DNA from: Aquamicrobium zhengzhouense
GTDB taxonomy: Bacteria; Pseudomonadota; Alphaproteobacteria; Rhizobiales; Rhizobiaceae
Length of the DNA: 64,000 nucleotides
Assembly (NCBI RefSeq): GCF_016124105.1
Contig: NZ_JADGMQ010000003.1
Coordinates: 124,001-188,000, forward strand
Reading direction: 5' to 3'
Positions 14,126-21,501 of the stretch are shown piece by piece. The position numbers were made by a program, and so were the translations under genes. Position 1 is the stretch's first letter. Every line of letters starts with the position of its first letter. The notes below the pieces were generated by a model. The model did not search any database. It was not told where the DNA came from and was given only the letters and a program-made list of their open reading frames with translations.

Positions 14126-15748
14126 TTATGCGCCATCCGACCGCGATTTCTTCGAGAGGATGTAGTGCGCTTTTGCATCTCGGCTGTAAGCTCCCGCAAC
14201 AAAATCTAAAACTCCGTTGCGACGCAAACGCTCGAGATCCTTTTTGCTAGTAGCCCAAGTTCGGCCTGTTAGCCTTTGCGCTTCGGTAACCTGAATCTTG
14301 CCGTTTCGAAAGGTGTAGGCGGCAATTTTAATTTCGTGCTCTTGGAGCCGTCTCCAGAGCGCTACACCGAAATGGCTGGCAACATCGGCGTCGGTCGCGC
14401 GCTTACGGCTCTCGTGATCGTTCATTAGGGTGACCCTCACGAGAACGCCGTGGACAGCCTCTTGCTTGAAGATCGGGTCGGGGAGGCCCCAATCCTTCAT
14501 GCTCTGGAGGATGCGACGCGTACCCTCTCTCGCCATCTGCACATATCCCAAGACGCGCATCGCATCCATGAAGTGATGATTGCGCGCGGCGCGTGTGTGG
14601 TAGATCGTTGTCTCGTTCACCGGGGGTACGAACCCTCCTGGACTCTCGATCTCAAGGCGCTCAGGGAAAAACTTCACCGTGATCTCGGAGCCGCTGAAGC
14701 TGTAGGATCGGTGAACGCAAGCATTTACTAAAGCCTCGAGCCACGCCCATCGAGGATACTCGGTTGTAGTAACGAACTTACCCTCTGAGTTCAGCCAAGT
14801 TACATTGTAGTTCAGCTCCTGGATTGCGTCCGAGACGCCATTTATAATATTGATAACGTTGCCTTCAACAAACCGGTCGCGGATAGGGTTATAACTCGAC
14901 CCGACCCCTTCTTGATCAGTAGCGAAACGCTGAACGCGAACGCGGCAGCCCGGAATGGTCTTCCGTGGGTCTTTCGCAGCGAGAAGAACCAGCGCGTTGG
15001 TCGGGCGCAGCTTTTCGTCTTCCTCGCGCAGCAGATGGCGATCAAGAAGAACTTCTGTATTACTCCACCCTTGCCTGCTTTCTTTCGTGCGGAACGAGTC
15101 ACAAAAGTCTTGGATAATGCGAAGGTCGAACTCGTCCGGAAACGCGTAGTTCGCGACATCCATCTCGAACGACAGTTCCCCGCGGGTTGAGCGAAAATCC
15201 CGCTTCTCCTCATCGGTCATCTTGTGCTTGCTGTCGCCATATCGCGTAAATGCATCCCCTTTGTTCGTCTCGACCAGTTTCGCAACGTAGGGGATGTAGA
15301 TGGCGATGCAAAAATCCTGTTCGCCGTTGACAATCACTGGGATGCGCTTGAATTCGGGCTTGGCCTGCGGGCACCTCTGTATATGGCACCGCTCTATGCC
15401 ATTGAGCAGCGGTGCTGGGAGCTTTGAGCAGCCGTGTGCAATGCCCTTGCTATCTGCCCCAAAAACTATCACTCCGCCTTCAGGCACATTTGAGAACATC
15501 GATATATAGGTAGCGAGATCATCGATATTTACAGAGGTGCCGCTCTTGTAGTCGATCCTCCGATCTTCTGGGAATGCCTCCATCATGCGCTGAGTGAGCT
15601 TCACCCATATCTCGCGCGGCGACCACAGGGCTGGGTTGTCTCCCGGTGCAAATACAGCATCGAATGGAAGATCGAGCTGCATTCCAAGTTCACTATCGCT
15701 GGGGTGTCGACGCTCCGTCGACACCCCAGACCTTGTTTTTTTAGCCAT
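14126..15748 (-). CDS. AlbA_2 (Schlafen-like) / ATPase-type DNA-binding protein, prophage cargo
   Basis: A 540-residue protein. Residues about 55-150 resemble the AlbA_2 (Slfn) domain (RIDYKSGTSVNIDDLATYIS, then GGVIVFGADSKGIAHG). Residues about 330-440 look like a GHKL/HATPase_c_4-type module (WAWLEALVNACVHRSY, ERLEIESPGGF). A C-terminal winged helix is likely (TEAQRLTGRTWATSKKDL). Such proteins are usually called transcriptional regulators, and several relatives lie in phage-defence loci. The gene opposes the late operon, is locally AT-richer than its neighbours, and carries a long hairpin beside its start, all signs of an acquired cargo gene. Its substrate and role are unknown. Confidence 0.7.
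   Translation of the reverse strand: MAKKTRSGVSTERRHPSDSELGMQLDLPFDAVFAPGDNPALWSPREIWVKLTQRMMEAFPEDRRIDYKSGTSVNIDDLATYISMFSNVPEGGVIVFGADSKGIAHGCSKLPAPLLNGIERCHIQRCPQAKPEFKRIPVIVNGEQDFCIAIYIPYVAKLVETNKGDAFTRYGDSKHKMTDEEKRDFRSTRGELSFEMDVANYAFPDEFDLRIIQDFCDSFRTKESRQGWSNTEVLLDRHLLREEDEKLRPTNALVLLAAKDPRKTIPGCRVRVQRFATDQEGVGSSYNPIRDRFVEGNVINIINGVSDAIQELNYNVTWLNSEGKFVTTTEYPRWAWLEALVNACVHRSYSFSGSEITVKFFPERLEIESPGGFVPPVNETTIYHTRAARNHHFMDAMRVLGYVQMAREGTRRILQSMKDWGLPDPIFKQEAVHGVLVRVTLMNDHESRKRATDADVASHFGVALWRRLQEHEIKIAAYTFRNGKIQVTEAQRLTGRTWATSKKDLERLRRNGVLDFVAGAYSRDAKAHYILSKKSRSDGA
15699..15729 (+). terminator. 14-bp perfect hairpin with T-tract, over the 5' end of the AlbA_2 gene
   Basis: CTGGGGTGTCGACG pairs perfectly with CGTCGACACCCCAG across a 3-base loop. 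On the + strand a run of seven T (15736-15742) follows six bases later, so it could end rightward transcripts. On the - strand the same hairpin starts about 19 bases after the A of the start codon and could hamper translation. Confidence 0.55.
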
Positions 15749-15868
15749 TCTTACCGCTCTGCATTACGCCTCGTGCCTCGCCGTTTCCTCAGTTCAGCTG
15801 CTGTGTAGTCCTACGTAGTCGATGATGCTAGACGTGTAATATCGTGCTGAAAAAGCTGAGGGCGAACT

Positions 15869-16147
15869 TCAAAGCCGAGGCTCAACGCGTCGCAGGCCGT
15901 GCTCGCAGGCTGGTACAGGAGCTCCATGCATACCAATTGAGATCCGAGAAAGATGCCCCTCGATGAGCGTCAGGTACGAGATCAAACCACAACATAGCGC
16001 AGCAACGAGAAAGCCGATTAGTGCTCCAATCCCACCTCCGAGTGGAAAGCCTGCTGCACGATAGCCGAAATAGAAGCCGGCGATCGTTATAACGATGGCG
16101 AGCACGCCATTTAGTGCCGAAAGCGTATCTGCAAGCAGTCTATTCAC
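15869..16147 (-). CDS. Two-TM membrane protein
   Basis: A 92-residue protein beginning at a GTG with GGAAGGA six bases upstream. Two hydrophobic segments are seen (about 12-34, LNGVLAIVITIAGFYFGYRAAG, and 38-62, GIGALIGFLVAALCCGLISYLT). A short polar tail follows. No family is recognised. It lies between the nuclease gene and the AlbA_2 gene, all leftward, and may share their promoter. The prophage-cargo assignment is by position. Confidence 0.5.
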   Translation of the reverse strand: MNRLLADTLSALNGVLAIVITIAGFYFGYRAAGFPLGGGIGALIGFLVAALCCGLISYLTLIEGHLSRISIGMHGAPVPACEHGLRRVEPRL

Positions 16148-16168
16148 TGGAAATCCTTCCGAAACATG

Positions 16169-16549
16169 TCATTCACACCAACTCGCTTTATAGCCTGGCT
16201 TCCAGCGGACGGCGTATCCTTCACGCAGAAGGACCTCGCCAGCTGTGGTGCCGTCTCCAAGTTTGACGACTACCAGCGGTCGACCGTAGCGGTCACGCTT
16301 CCCGCTGTCTTCTACACGGGTGCCGCGTTGGTCGAGGAGTTCTTGAAGACGGATCTTGGCCTGCTCACCCAGCAAACGCTCTTTGGCGCATTTGGCTCGG
16401 CTTATCTCCGGAGCGTCATAGCCTGACTTGTTTGGACTGCCTGGTCCCATGTCGCGCATGCGTTCAGTCCCGCAGCGGATCGTATCACCGTCGACAGCGA
16501 CGAGGCTGCTGCAGGATAAAACGGCGGCAGCCAACAACGTAACAAGCAT
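16169..16549 (-). CDS. Exported thermonuclease-family (SNase-like) protein
   Basis: A 126-residue protein; the ATG at 16549 is preceded by GGGAGGG and AGGA. A short hydrophobic N-terminus (MLVTLLAAAVLSCSS) looks like an export signal, possibly a lipoprotein one. The body has staphylococcal-nuclease landmarks: VDGDTIRCG, then GYDAPEISRAKC, then GKRDRYGRPLVVVKL and GEVLLREGYAV. Arg, Glu and Arg at the active-site places are present. An insert before DAPE (MRDMGPGSPNKS) differs from textbook SNase. It may degrade DNA in the envelope, for instance as an exclusion or nutrient enzyme; the role is unproven. Confidence 0.7.
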   Translation of the reverse strand: MLVTLLAAAVLSCSSLVAVDGDTIRCGTERMRDMGPGSPNKSGYDAPEISRAKCAKERLLGEQAKIRLQELLDQRGTRVEDSGKRDRYGRPLVVVKLGDGTTAGEVLLREGYAVRWKPGYKASWCE

Positions 16550-16739
16550 TCCTGAGCCCTCCCGCCGTCGATAGTGCGATGGAAGCAAGGGGAGGGCAAG
16601 CCGCCTACAAAAGAAACCCGCGCCTTTTGCGGAGGGTAGCGGGGCTTCTACTGCGCGTGAGGAGACGCGCATCTTGATCGTGCGCGAGCGTGGTTGCGTA
16701 ATCGTTAAAGCAGGTGACTCATCTCAGGCCGGACCGGCA

Positions 16740-16830
16740 GGAGCACCAGGCGATCCTTGGCACCATAGCCGGAGTGGTCGGAATCATGATCAAGGACGGG
16801 GATGTTGCGCAGGAAGGAATCAAAGTCTTT
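16740..16830 (+). pseudogene. Remnant of a duplicated XhlA-like gene
   Basis: Bases 16749-16800 closely resemble the 3' end of the XhlA-like gene (about 14019-14075). The encoded AILGTIAGVVGIMIKDG matches AIILGIIAGIVGFMIKGG. The upstream coiled-coil part is missing and the frame runs on into unrelated sequence, so this is a broken second copy. It marks a past duplication or recombination near the prophage end. Confidence 0.55.
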
Positions 16831-16895
16831 GTTGAAGAACTAAGCGCGTGTCTTACGTTAGGGGATAGTGCTCGTGAAGCGCGGAAGGTGCAGTC

Positions 16896-17033
16896 ATGCC
16901 CGAAGATCCCTTTATTATATCCAGCGAAGCAGCTAGCGCCCGCGATGAAAAGGCCAGCAGCCTGATACCGATGCTTATCGGAGGACTTGTACTGATCGTG
17001 GTTGGCGGCGTTGTGGTGATGATGTTCGTTTAA
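16896..17033 (+). CDS. Very small single-TM protein
   Basis: A 45-residue frame from ATG at 16896 (GGAAGG about seven bases upstream) to TAA. The N-terminal half is polar and acidic (MPEDPFIISSEAASARDEKA). The C-terminal half is one hydrophobic helix (LIPMLIGGLVLIVVGGVVVM). That layout is typical of real small membrane proteins and unlikely by chance. The function is unknown; the prophage-end position allows a phage origin. Confidence 0.45.
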   Translation: MPEDPFIISSEAASARDEKASSLIPMLIGGLVLIVVGGVVVMMFV

Positions 17034-17045
17034 GCCGTCACGCAT

Positions 17046-17081
17046 AAAAAGCCCCGCTCCGTGGTCGTTACAGAGCGGGGG
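17046..17081 (-). terminator. Leftward terminator
   Basis: CCCCGCTC pairs with GAGCGGGG across a 13-base loop. Read on the - strand, the hairpin is followed by GCTTTTTATG. It would stop leftward transcription entering from the right, although no convincing leftward gene is seen immediately to its right. Confidence 0.55.
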
Positions 17082-17530
17082 CAGTCCTTCCCCGGGGCGC
17101 ATTGGCTCGTTGCACCACATGATGATGCTGGCCGCAGGTCTTCACTTCGTCAAGGATGAGCGCTCTAGCCAATTCGGATAATTGGCTCCGCCGGCCAAAA
17201 CGGGATTGGGGAGGCAAGCGAGGCCACGGTAGCAAGGACAGCTGCCGCAATGGCATGCTGCCCACGGCGGGTTGATGAAACGTAAAGCGACAACCTCGAT
17301 CGCATCTGTGTCGTGCGTTGGCGGAGACAGAAAGCCCTGCCAAAAGGGAAAAAGCAGGGCTTTCCTGTCCATGGCCATTTTTAACGCCCCGGCCGTGGGG
17401 AGGGGAGCTTGCCGGGACGTCGAAGAGCGAACCGCTAGTGGCTGCAAAGGTTCCGCTTACTGCAACGGCAGACAGCTTTCCATTTCTACGCAAGGTTCTG
17501 ATGGGATCATGACGGAAAAGGAGCGCCTTC
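17082..17530. other. Non-coding stretch with a long hairpin
   Basis: I see no convincing gene in about 450 bases; short frames on both strands lack good ribosome sites or sensible composition. The main feature is a hairpin at 17326-17369: GAAAGCCCTGC / GCAGGGCTTTC, a perfect 11-bp stem extended by four more pairs past one bulge, with a 13-base purine-rich loop. It could be part of a small RNA, a terminator or a junction at the prophage end. Confidence 0.4.
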
Positions 17531-17818
17531 ATGCACATCGAAGATTTCAAGAAGGCTGTAAGCGGTGTGAGCCCAAAGGGATTTGAAGTTCTCGCAACCT
17601 TCACTTTGGTGCTCGAGCGGGGGCTGAAGCTTTTTGAAGTGAAGCTCATCAAAGGTCCGAAGGACGAATATCTGGTATTTCCTCCGGATCGTCGTTTTGG
17701 CGGAGCCGCTTGGTTCATGCTGCCTGAAATGCGCAGCGAAGTGCTCAGAATGGCGCTGACCGAAATGGATAAGGCCGCACTTGAGCGATTTGCAAAGCTG
17801 GCAAATCTCGCAAAATAA
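17531..17818 (+). CDS. SpoVG-like small protein
   Basis: A 95-residue protein with AAGGAG upstream of its ATG. The body FEVLATFTLVLERGLKLFEV, then LIKGPKDEYLVFPPDRR, then LPEMRSEVLRMAL can be laid over SpoVG ([42 protein letters not shown]) without large gaps. SpoVG-type proteins are small nucleic-acid-binding regulators, and relatives occur in phages. The resemblance is by eye. It lies just left of the flagellin terminator and may be the last prophage gene. Confidence 0.5.
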   Translation: MHIEDFKKAVSGVSPKGFEVLATFTLVLERGLKLFEVKLIKGPKDEYLVFPPDRRFGGAAWFMLPEMRSEVLRMALTEMDKAALERFAKLANLAK

Positions 17819-17843
17819 AAAAGGGGCCGCCCGGAGGCGACCC
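17816..17843 (-). terminator. Flagellin terminator
   Basis: On the - strand GGGTCGCC pairs with GGCGGCCC (one G-T pair) across a 4-base loop, followed by CTTTTTTATTTT. It lies 28 bases after the flagellin stop. Confidence 0.8.
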
Positions 17844-17870
17844 TCATATCCAGTTGCCTGAGCGGTTCGA

Positions 17871-19118
17871 TTAACGGAACAGCGACAGGATGTTCTGGGT
17901 GTTGGAGTTTGCGATCGACAGAGCCTGAATGCCCAGCTGCTGCTGAACCTGCAGAGCCTGCAGACGGCTCGACTCCTGCTCCATGTCAGCGTCAACCAGC
18001 TGGCCGACGCCGCGGTCCACAGCGTCCATGATCTTGCCGACAAAGTCCTGCTGCGAGCCAATGCGGGTCTTGATCGCGCCGAGGTCGGAGGCGGCGGTTG
18101 TGACCTTGCCGAGCATGTCATCGATGTCTTGCATGTAAAGAGCAAGGTTTGCAGCCGATGCATCTGTGATGCTGAAATTGGTCACCGTAGTGTCTTCGTC
18201 AATTTCAGTTCCACGCAGGTTGCTGATCAGGACAGAATCTCCTACCTGCGAAGCAGCGTCGGTGCCCTTAGTAAGTGTAAGCGTGCCAGTCGCGTAGCCC
18301 ACTGTCAGGCCTGTGACGCCAGCAGATTCCAAAGCATCTTCGAAAGCAGTTTGGTCAAATGCGCCAGATGCACCTGCAGTGACGGTCACTGTAACCGCTG
18401 ATCCACCATTCACAGCGACGTCGAACGACAAGGTGTCGCCTTCGGCGAAGGCATTAGCAGTCTCGAGGCCCGTAATGGTGTGGGCGGCGGCAATGGTACC
18501 CGGAGTAACGTTGGTCGGTGTAGTACCTGGTAGGACAGCCGCGTTGAGCGTCTTGGTCTGGGTCATGCCGCTCTGCAGCAGCCCCTTTGCGGCCGGATCT
18601 TTGGTGAAGAGCGCTGTCTTTGAGGTGTCGACGTTAATGGTTTCAAGCGCGATGTTGTCATCAGCGTCACGGGTAAACGAGGCGACGACCTTCTGGGTTG
18701 CTTGCTTGTCAACGTCTAGCCAGTTACCGCCCGAGAAATTTGCCGACTTCGCGTAGGTCTGAAGATCGTTCTGGAGCTGGGCGATCTCTTCCTGGATCTT
18801 TTCCTTGTCGATATCCGGCTGCTGAGCGGCAACCAGCTTGGTCTTCATGGTATCCAGCGTGTCCTTCACCGCGTCCATTGCGGTGTAAGCGATATCGACC
18901 TGAGCTGCGCCGAGGCCGAGTGCGTCCTTGACGGTCGACATGGCGTTGTTGTCCGAACGCATGGTGGTTGCGATCGACCAGTAGGCAGCGTTGTGAGCTG
19001 CTTCGCTCACGCGGGCGCCGGTGGAGATACGGCCTTGGGTGGTTTCAAGGTTCTTGTTGGTCGCCTTGAGGGTCTGCAGCGCGGTCATCGCGCCGGCATT
19101 GGTGTTGATGCTCGACAT
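17871..19118 (-). CDS. Flagellin
   Basis: A 415-residue flagellin that is exported through the flagellar type III system and polymerises into the filament. The N-terminal D0/D1 region (MSSINTNAGAMTALQTLKAT, then AAYWSIATTMRSDNNA and LGLGAAQVD) and the C-terminal helix (QQLGIQALSIANSNTQNILS, LFR) are typical of rhizobial flagellins. The central third is Thr/Ala/Val-rich and variable, as expected for the surface-exposed part. AAGGATT precedes the ATG and a strong terminator follows. No other flagellar gene is in view, so it stands alone beside the prophage. Confidence 0.95.
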   Translation of the reverse strand: MSSINTNAGAMTALQTLKATNKNLETTQGRISTGARVSEAAHNAAYWSIATTMRSDNNAMSTVKDALGLGAAQVDIAYTAMDAVKDTLDTMKTKLVAAQQPDIDKEKIQEEIAQLQNDLQTYAKSANFSGGNWLDVDKQATQKVVASFTRDADDNIALETINVDTSKTALFTKDPAAKGLLQSGMTQTKTLNAAVLPGTTPTNVTPGTIAAAHTITGLETANAFAEGDTLSFDVAVNGGSAVTVTVTAGASGAFDQTAFEDALESAGVTGLTVGYATGTLTLTKGTDAASQVGDSVLISNLRGTEIDEDTTVTNFSITDASAANLALYMQDIDDMLGKVTTAASDLGAIKTRIGSQQDFVGKIMDAVDRGVGQLVDADMEQESSRLQALQVQQQLGIQALSIANSNTQNILSLFR

Positions 19119-19442
19119 TACTCGTAATCCTTAAACACGAACTAATGGGTCCGGTTCATCCGGCTGAGAAGGATCGCATCATGCTGGCCCCCGAGGCCCC
19201 CGCTCGTGAGGTAGTAGTAGCGAGGACCTTCTAACGAAAAGTGAACATCGATCCACCTTGTGCCGCTCCTGAAATGCGAGTCGTGCGGGGGTAGGGATAT
19301 CAGCCTGTTGGTAACGGATGACACGCCGCGCGGAGAGGATCGAGCGCACGCGCGTTAGAACGTCTCAGCAACAAAAGTTGGAACTCGGCGAAAAACCGAC
19401 TTGGAACTTTTGTCGTAAGCTGTCGCTAACTAATTGATTTGA
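19119..19442. promoter_or_regulatory. Flagellin upstream region with a long inverted repeat
   Basis: These 324 bases between the flagellin start and tRNA-Arg hold no gene. At 19371-19413 ACAAAAGTT and AACTTTTGT form a 9-bp inverted repeat that encloses a smaller TCGG/CCGA pair. Read leftward it ends in CTTTTGTT and could terminate the tRNA transcript. The flagellin promoter must lie between it and 19118; I could not assign its boxes. Confidence 0.45.
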
Positions 19443-19519
19443 TGGCGATCCCGGCAGGATTCGAACCTGCGACCATCGGCTTAGAAGGCCGGTGCTCTAT
19501 CCAGCTGAGCTACGGGACC
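19443..19519 (-). tRNA. tRNA-Arg (anticodon TCT)
   Basis: A 77-base cloverleaf on the - strand: acceptor GGTCCCG / CGGGATC, D-arm GTAGCTCAGCTGGATAGAGC, anticodon loop CTTCTAA giving TCT, T-arm GCAGGTTCGAATCCTGC, and encoded CCA. Confidence 0.95.
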
Positions 19520-19541
19520 CCCTGAGCAAGCGGCCCGGGAC

Positions 19542-19847
19542 CTAGTGGGTCCAGGGCATCTTGCGATCATAGCGGAAGTTTTCCGCATATGCCATTTGGC
19601 GACGGCGGGGTTCCTTCGGTTCCTGAACACGGAAGGCAAGACCGTTACGCTGCGCGTATGCGATCGCTTCTTCCTTCGTCTGGAAAGTCAGCCGGATCTG
19701 GCTCCTCATGTCACCTGAGGTGGTGTAACCCATGAGAGGATCGATCTTGCGTGGCTGTTCCGGCTCGAACTCGAGAACCCAATGACCCGTCTTCGCCTGG
19801 CCGGACTGCATCGCGGTCTTGGCAGGGCTGTAGATACGCGCGGACAT
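19542..19847 (-). CDS. NDUFS4-like accessory subunit of NADH dehydrogenase (complex I)
   Basis: A 101-residue protein starting at the ATG at 19847 (MSARIYSPAKTAMQSGQAKT). It matches the 'ETC complex I subunit conserved region' family, the alphaproteobacterial homologue of mitochondrial NDUFS4. Landmarks are WVLEFEP, DPLMGYTTSGDMRSQIRLTF, then KEEAIAYAQRNGLAFRV and the C-terminal YAENFRYDRKMPWTH. It stabilises the peripheral arm of complex I at the inner membrane. It lies between two tRNA genes of the same strand and may be co-transcribed with tRNA-Pro. Confidence 0.9.
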   Translation of the reverse strand: MSARIYSPAKTAMQSGQAKTGHWVLEFEPEQPRKIDPLMGYTTSGDMRSQIRLTFQTKEEAIAYAQRNGLAFRVQEPKEPRRRQMAYAENFRYDRKMPWTH

Positions 19848-19866
19848 GGAAACCTCGTGTAATCGA

Positions 19867-19943
19867 TGGTCGGAGTGGCAGGATTCGAACCTGCGACCCC
19901 CTGATCCCAAATCAGGTGCGCTACCAGGCTGCGCTACACTCCG
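19867..19943 (-). tRNA. tRNA-Pro (anticodon TGG)
   Basis: A 77-base cloverleaf on the - strand: acceptor CGGAGTG / CACTCCG, D-arm TAGCGCAGCCTGGTAGCGC, anticodon loop TTTGGGA giving TGG, T-arm GCAGGTTCGAATCCTGC, and encoded CCA. Confidence 0.95.
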
Positions 19944-20027
19944 AGGCCGTTGTGAGCCGTGGTTTCATTAGGTTTTTGCCACGGCGGAAGCAAGGCCTTT
20001 TTTCGATTTTATTGAAATTTCTTGGGT

Positions 20028-20744
20028 TTATCCCGCACCGAGTTTCAAACCGAGATAACGCTCGAGCGTATCGCGGTCCTCAAGCAGCTCGGCAGAGGTC
20101 GCGCTGTGTGCGATGCTGCCCCGCTCAATGATGATCGCATCCTTCGTCAGACGCAGAGCAACTTCTGCGTGCTGCTCAACGAGCATCAATGCCATGCCTT
20201 CGCGCTCGGACATGGTCCGCACTGCGTCGGTGAGTTCCTCGACGATGATCGGTGCCAGCCCCTCAAACGGCTCGTCGAGCAGGAGAACACCAGGATTGGT
20301 CATCAGCGTCCGGGCAATGGTCAGCATTTGCTGCTCGCCACCCGATAGCTGATTGCCCATGTTGGCGCGTCGCTCTTTGAGGCGCGGGAACAGGCCGTAG
20401 ACGCTGTTGAGTTCCCAGCGGCCCGGACGTGCCGCGACGATCAGATTCTCTTCCACCGTCAGGGAGGGGAAGATGTCGCGCTCCTGCGGCACCCAGCCCA
20501 CACCCAGCCGTGCGCGCTTGTAGGACGGGACCTTGGAAATATCCTGCCCCTTGTAGAAGACGCTGCCGCGCGACACGCGCACAAAGCCCATTGCCGTCAG
20601 AAAGAGGGTGGTCTTACCAACCCCATTCCGACCCAGGACAGCCATGCTGCCCCCTTCCGGCAGAGAAAAGCTGACATTGTCGAGAACGACGGCCTCTCCG
20701 TAGCCGGAGCGAACGTCGCGAAATTCTAGAAGTGCCTCAGCCAT
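20028..20744 (-). CDS. LivF-type ATPase of a branched-chain-type ABC importer
   Basis: A 238-residue ABC ATPase. Walker A is GRNGVGKTT, the signature is LSGGEQQMLTIARTL and Walker B is VLLLDEPFEGLAP; this and the length are typical of LivF. It is the last gene of a leftward five-gene run that begins with the binding protein near 24,637. Its start overlaps the end of the livG-type gene by 8 bases. It powers uptake together with the LivG-type partner. The context with a LigM-like demethylase suggests an aromatic substrate rather than leucine. Confidence 0.9.
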   Translation of the reverse strand: MAEALLEFRDVRSGYGEAVVLDNVSFSLPEGGSMAVLGRNGVGKTTLFLTAMGFVRVSRGSVFYKGQDISKVPSYKRARLGVGWVPQERDIFPSLTVEENLIVAARPGRWELNSVYGLFPRLKERRANMGNQLSGGEQQMLTIARTLMTNPGVLLLDEPFEGLAPIIVEELTDAVRTMSEREGMALMLVEQHAEVALRLTKDAIIIERGSIAHSATSAELLEDRDTLERYLGLKLGAG

Positions 20745-21501
20745 TGTGTGCCTGCCCGAGATAAACCTCACGTACGCGCTCATCAGTACGCACGCCATCC
20801 GGCGTGTCCTCGACGAGGACACCGCCTGCCACGAGAACGACGATTCGCGATGCGAATCGGAAGACGATGTCCATGTCGTGCTCGATGAACAGAATCGACA
20901 TGTCCTCAGGCAGCGAGGAGATGACGTCGAAGAGCATGGAGCTCTCGTCCTTCGGCACGCCTGCTGCCGGCTCGTCAAGCAGCAGGACCTTCGGCTTGGT
21001 CGCGAGCGCCAATGCGATCTCCAGCAGACGCTGACGGCCATAGGCGAGGGTACGCGTGTTACGCGTTGCTACATCCGCCAGCCGGAGCTTTTCGAGAATG
21101 TCGAACGCCTCATCGATGGCGGCCTGCTGGGAGGACAGGCCGCGCCAGAACTGGCCCGCAACATTCTCTCGCTCACAGACTGCCAGCGTGACCGACTCGA
21201 GCGGTGTCAGATCAGGAAACAGCGTGTTGATCTGAAAGGTTCGGGTCAGCCCCTTGCGGACCCGTGCTGCGACGGGGGCATTGGTGATGTCCTCGCCGCC
21301 GAGCAGGATCCGGCCGGAATCCGGCTTGAGCTGTCCGGTGATCAGGTTGATCAGCGTCGTCTTGCCGGCACCATTGGGGCCGATCAAGGCGTGGCGGCAG
21401 CCGTGAGGGAGATTGAGCGATACGCTGCGTGTGACCTGCAGCGCGCCGAAATTCTTCGTCAACGCCTCGGTCTGCAGAACAATAGGTTTGTTTCCAGCCA
21501 T
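20737..21501 (-). CDS. LivG-type ATPase of a branched-chain-type ABC importer
   Basis: A 254-residue ABC ATPase. Walker A is GPNGAGKTT, the signature is the LivG form LAYGRQRLLEIALAL and Walker B is VLLLDEPAAGVPKDE. The H-loop is in FIEHDMDIVF, and a C-terminal GLxxx-like tail follows. It shares one base with the livM-type gene upstream and 8 bases with the livF-type gene downstream, so translation is coupled. It pairs with LivF on the cytoplasmic face of the LivH/LivM permease. Confidence 0.9.
   Translation of the reverse strand: MAGNKPIVLQTEALTKNFGALQVTRSVSLNLPHGCRHALIGPNGAGKTTLINLITGQLKPDSGRILLGGEDITNAPVAARVRKGLTRTFQINTLFPDLTPLESVTLAVCERENVAGQFWRGLSSQQAAIDEAFDILEKLRLADVATRNTRTLAYGRQRLLEIALALATKPKVLLLDEPAAGVPKDESSMLFDVISSLPEDMSILFIEHDMDIVFRFASRIVVLVAGGVLVEDTPDGVRTDERVREVYLGQAHNG

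Noticed and set aside
17142-17447. Leftward Cys-rich frame in the gene-free stretch
   Set aside because: It has no ribosome site and covers the long hairpin, which would be an odd codon stretch; non-coding DNA is more likely.
1-17818. CRISPR array or gene-transfer-agent cluster
   Set aside because: No regularly spaced direct repeats were seen; the lysis cassette, ejection-type genes and cargo genes fit a prophage, not a gene-transfer agent.
19443-19943. tRNA genes as the prophage attachment site
   Set aside because: The tRNAs are separated from the prophage by the flagellin gene, and I found no repeat of their 3' ends near the prophage genes in the window.
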